A model generated the notes under the pieces. The model was given only the letters and a program-made list of their open reading frames with translations. It did no database searches and was not told the DNA's origin. DNA of 5,888 nucleotides from Opitutales bacterium (GTDB lineage Bacteria; Verrucomicrobiota; Verrucomicrobiia; Opitutales; T3Sed10-336). A program made the translations under genes and the position numbers. The stretch spans positions 1 to 5,888 of the forward strand of contig SLOW01000281.1 in NCBI GenBank assembly GCA_007132315.1, read 5' to 3'. Of the stretch, positions 4,630 to 5,888 are shown one piece after another (the stretch's first letter is position 1; every line of letters starts with the position of its first letter).

Positions 4630-5888
4630 TCCCGGTGTTGTGTTCAGGCAGGGCGAGTCGAAAACGGCTGCCCGTTTCCCCGGATTCCGTCAATGCGAGT
4701 TCGGCGCCCAGGTGCTGGGCGAGCTGATAGCTGATGGCCAGCCCGAGTCCGGTTCCGCCGTTGGATCCCGCCTTCCGGGGACTGAACAGGTTTTCCCGGA
4801 CGTCCAGCGGAATCCCCGGACCGTTGTCGGTTACCTCGAATACAAGCCCGTCGCCGTTGCCGCCGCCGGCGACGTTCAGCGAGACGGCGCACCCTCCCGA
4901 ACCGGCGCGAAAGGCGTTGTCGATCAAATTGGTCAAAATGAGGGTGATCAGGTTGGCGTCGCGTCCCGAAACCGCCGCCGAACCCCCGGCCTCGACCCGG
5001 GACTGGTACGTGTTTCCGTCCCGCCCGTCCAGGGAAGCGATTCTGGCGTCCACCAACTCGACGAGTTCCTCCACGTTCATTTCATATTGGGTCGTCTGGT
5101 CGTCGTCGCGTAAAATGGAAACCACCTCCTCGATCATCGCCCGCATCCGCCCGGCGCTTTCCCTGGCGGATTCCCATTCTTCGGGGTCGGTCCTGCTTTC
5201 CGGGCCTTCCGCCGCGCTTTTCACGAATTCATTCAGTCCGGCTAGCGAGTTTTTCAGTCCGTGAACCAGGTGCGCGCTGACCGCTCCGACGGCCGAGGTC
5301 CGCGCTGCCAGCGACAGTTCCTGGTTGGCCTGGAGCAATCTCCGGGTCCTTTCTCTGAGCAGCCGCTGGGCGCGGCTCAAACGCCACCAGGCGATGCCTG
5401 CAGCAATGAGAAACAAACTGCCTCCGGCAGTGAAAACGATCGCTCCCTGCAGAGCCAGACTGCGGTCAACTTCGCGGAACTCGTCGGCGATCGGATTTCC
5501 GTCCAGGGTGTAATACGCGATGGCGGCGAGCTCCCGCTCGCTTCCGGCATAGAGGGGAATAGCGATGTGCAGGAGGGGCGTGCGGGCCGGCAGGTGGTCG
5601 GGAATTTTGAAGGCGAAGACGGAATCGAGATCGCCATCCGGTTCAAAAAAACTGAGCGGGTGCAGGTTGTTCAAGGCGGCCAAATCCTCCGGAGAGAGCT
5701 CCCGGTCCCGGGCGTCGAAGGGGACCGAGTCCAGAAATCGGCCTTCCGGGCTGTAGAGGCGCACCGCCATCACCCGGCTCAACTTGGATGTCTGCAGCGC
5801 TGTGGCGAACAGGTCTCCGATCTCCGGTCGGGCGTTTTCCGAAGTCTCCTCCAGCAACATCTGGGCGACCGCGGTGAAGGTTTCCCCG
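4604..5888 (-). CDS. Sensor histidine kinase, 5' end beyond the window
   Basis: At least 427 residues are visible and the frame is open to the right edge, so the N-terminus, probably including a first membrane segment, is missing. Numbering from the in-frame methionine at 5860: residues 1-135 look like a periplasmic sensing domain (MAVRLYSPEGRFLDSVPF, 31-48; IPLYAGSERELAAIAYYTLD, 101-120). They are followed by a membrane segment at about 139-159, a short signalling helix rich in Arg/Leu (160-180), the dimerisation and phospho-acceptor region (HLVHGLKNSLAGL, likely H200), and a GHKL ATPase domain. The N-box is NLIDNAFRAG (N315), G1 is DNGPGIP (345-351), and the F/G2 region is LFSPRK to GGTGLGLAI (358-376). 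The kinase core looks complete. The residue after the histidine is Gly rather than the usual Glu or Asp. It converges on the operon of the sigma-54 response regulator, a candidate partner. The signal sensed cannot be told from sequence. Confidence 0.92.
   Translation of the reverse strand, partial: GETFTAVAQMLLEETSENARPEIGDLFATALQTSKLSRVMAVRLYSPEGRFLDSVPFDARDRELSPEDLAALNNLHPLSFFEPDGDLDSVFAFKIPDHLPARTPLLHIAIPLYAGSERELAAIAYYTLDGNPIADEFREVDRSLALQGAIVFTAGGSLFLIAAGIAWWRLSRAQRLLRERTRRLLQANQELSLAARTSAVGAVSAHLVHGLKNSLAGLNEFVKSAAEGPESRTDPEEWESARESAGRMRAMIEEVVSILRDDDQTTQYEMNVEELVELVDARIASLDGRDGNTYQSRVEAGGSAAVSGRDANLITLILTNLIDNAFRAGSGGCAVSLNVAGGGNGDGLVFEVTDNGPGIPLDVRENLFSPRKAGSNGGTGLGLAISYQLAQHLGAELALTESGETGSRFRLALPEHNTGINRRDPAP
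4662..4677. terminator. Weak hairpin that could end the convergent transcripts
   Basis: AAACGG and CCGTTT flank a four-base loop, 32 bases past the stop of the metallopeptidase gene and inside the 3' end of the kinase gene. On the plus strand the right arm supplies only three T's, followed by CCCC. On the minus strand four T's follow. This is a poor intrinsic terminator and may simply be codon sequence (ETGSRF in the kinase). It is listed because no better candidate exists where the two transcripts meet. Confidence 0.15.

Overview
This window comes from a GC-rich (roughly 60% or more) Gram-negative-type bacterium with dense, ordinary chromosomal coding. The sigma-54 activator, the periplasm-facing histidine kinase and the RHS-type remnant suit a free-living environmental lineage. 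The style of the response regulator and RHS fragment makes me lean weakly towards Verrucomicrobiota. That is an impression from the proteins only: there is no rRNA or marker gene to settle it.

Layout from left to right. Bases 1-130 hold, on the minus strand, the conserved core of an RHS-repeat protein. It is broken by what looks like one extra A in an A-run and it runs off the left edge. Bases 110-313 are a chain of closely spaced inverted repeats with no convincing gene. Bases 362-1495 (minus) encode a membrane-embedded site-2-type (M50) zinc protease with a C-terminal CBS-domain region. A 95-base divergent intergenic region containing a perfect 10-bp palindrome separates it from a three-gene plus-strand cluster. 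The cluster consists of an NtrC-type sigma-54-dependent response regulator (1591-3150), a MazG nucleotide pyrophosphohydrolase (3155-3835) and a YgjP-type putative zinc metallopeptidase (3856-4629). Gaps of only 4 and 20 bases mean these three are very probably one transcript. Facing them, and overlapping the last gene by 26 bases tail to tail, is a sensor histidine kinase on the minus strand (4604-5888). Its 5' end lies beyond the right edge.

How they may work together. The kinase and the response regulator are the two halves of a two-component system and may be cognate, although they are not co-transcribed. MazG (nucleotide-pool housekeeping and stress) and the YgjP-like protein look like passengers or partners of the regulator's operon. 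The M50 protease shares the control region with the regulator and could be co-regulated. All these links are inferred from gene order.

I did not find a clearly new defence or mobile system. The least explained DNA is the hairpin-rich stretch next to the broken RHS core. The most notable protein oddities are a MazG whose acidic catalytic motif is intact only in the N-terminal domain, and a kinase H-box without the usual acidic residue after the histidine.
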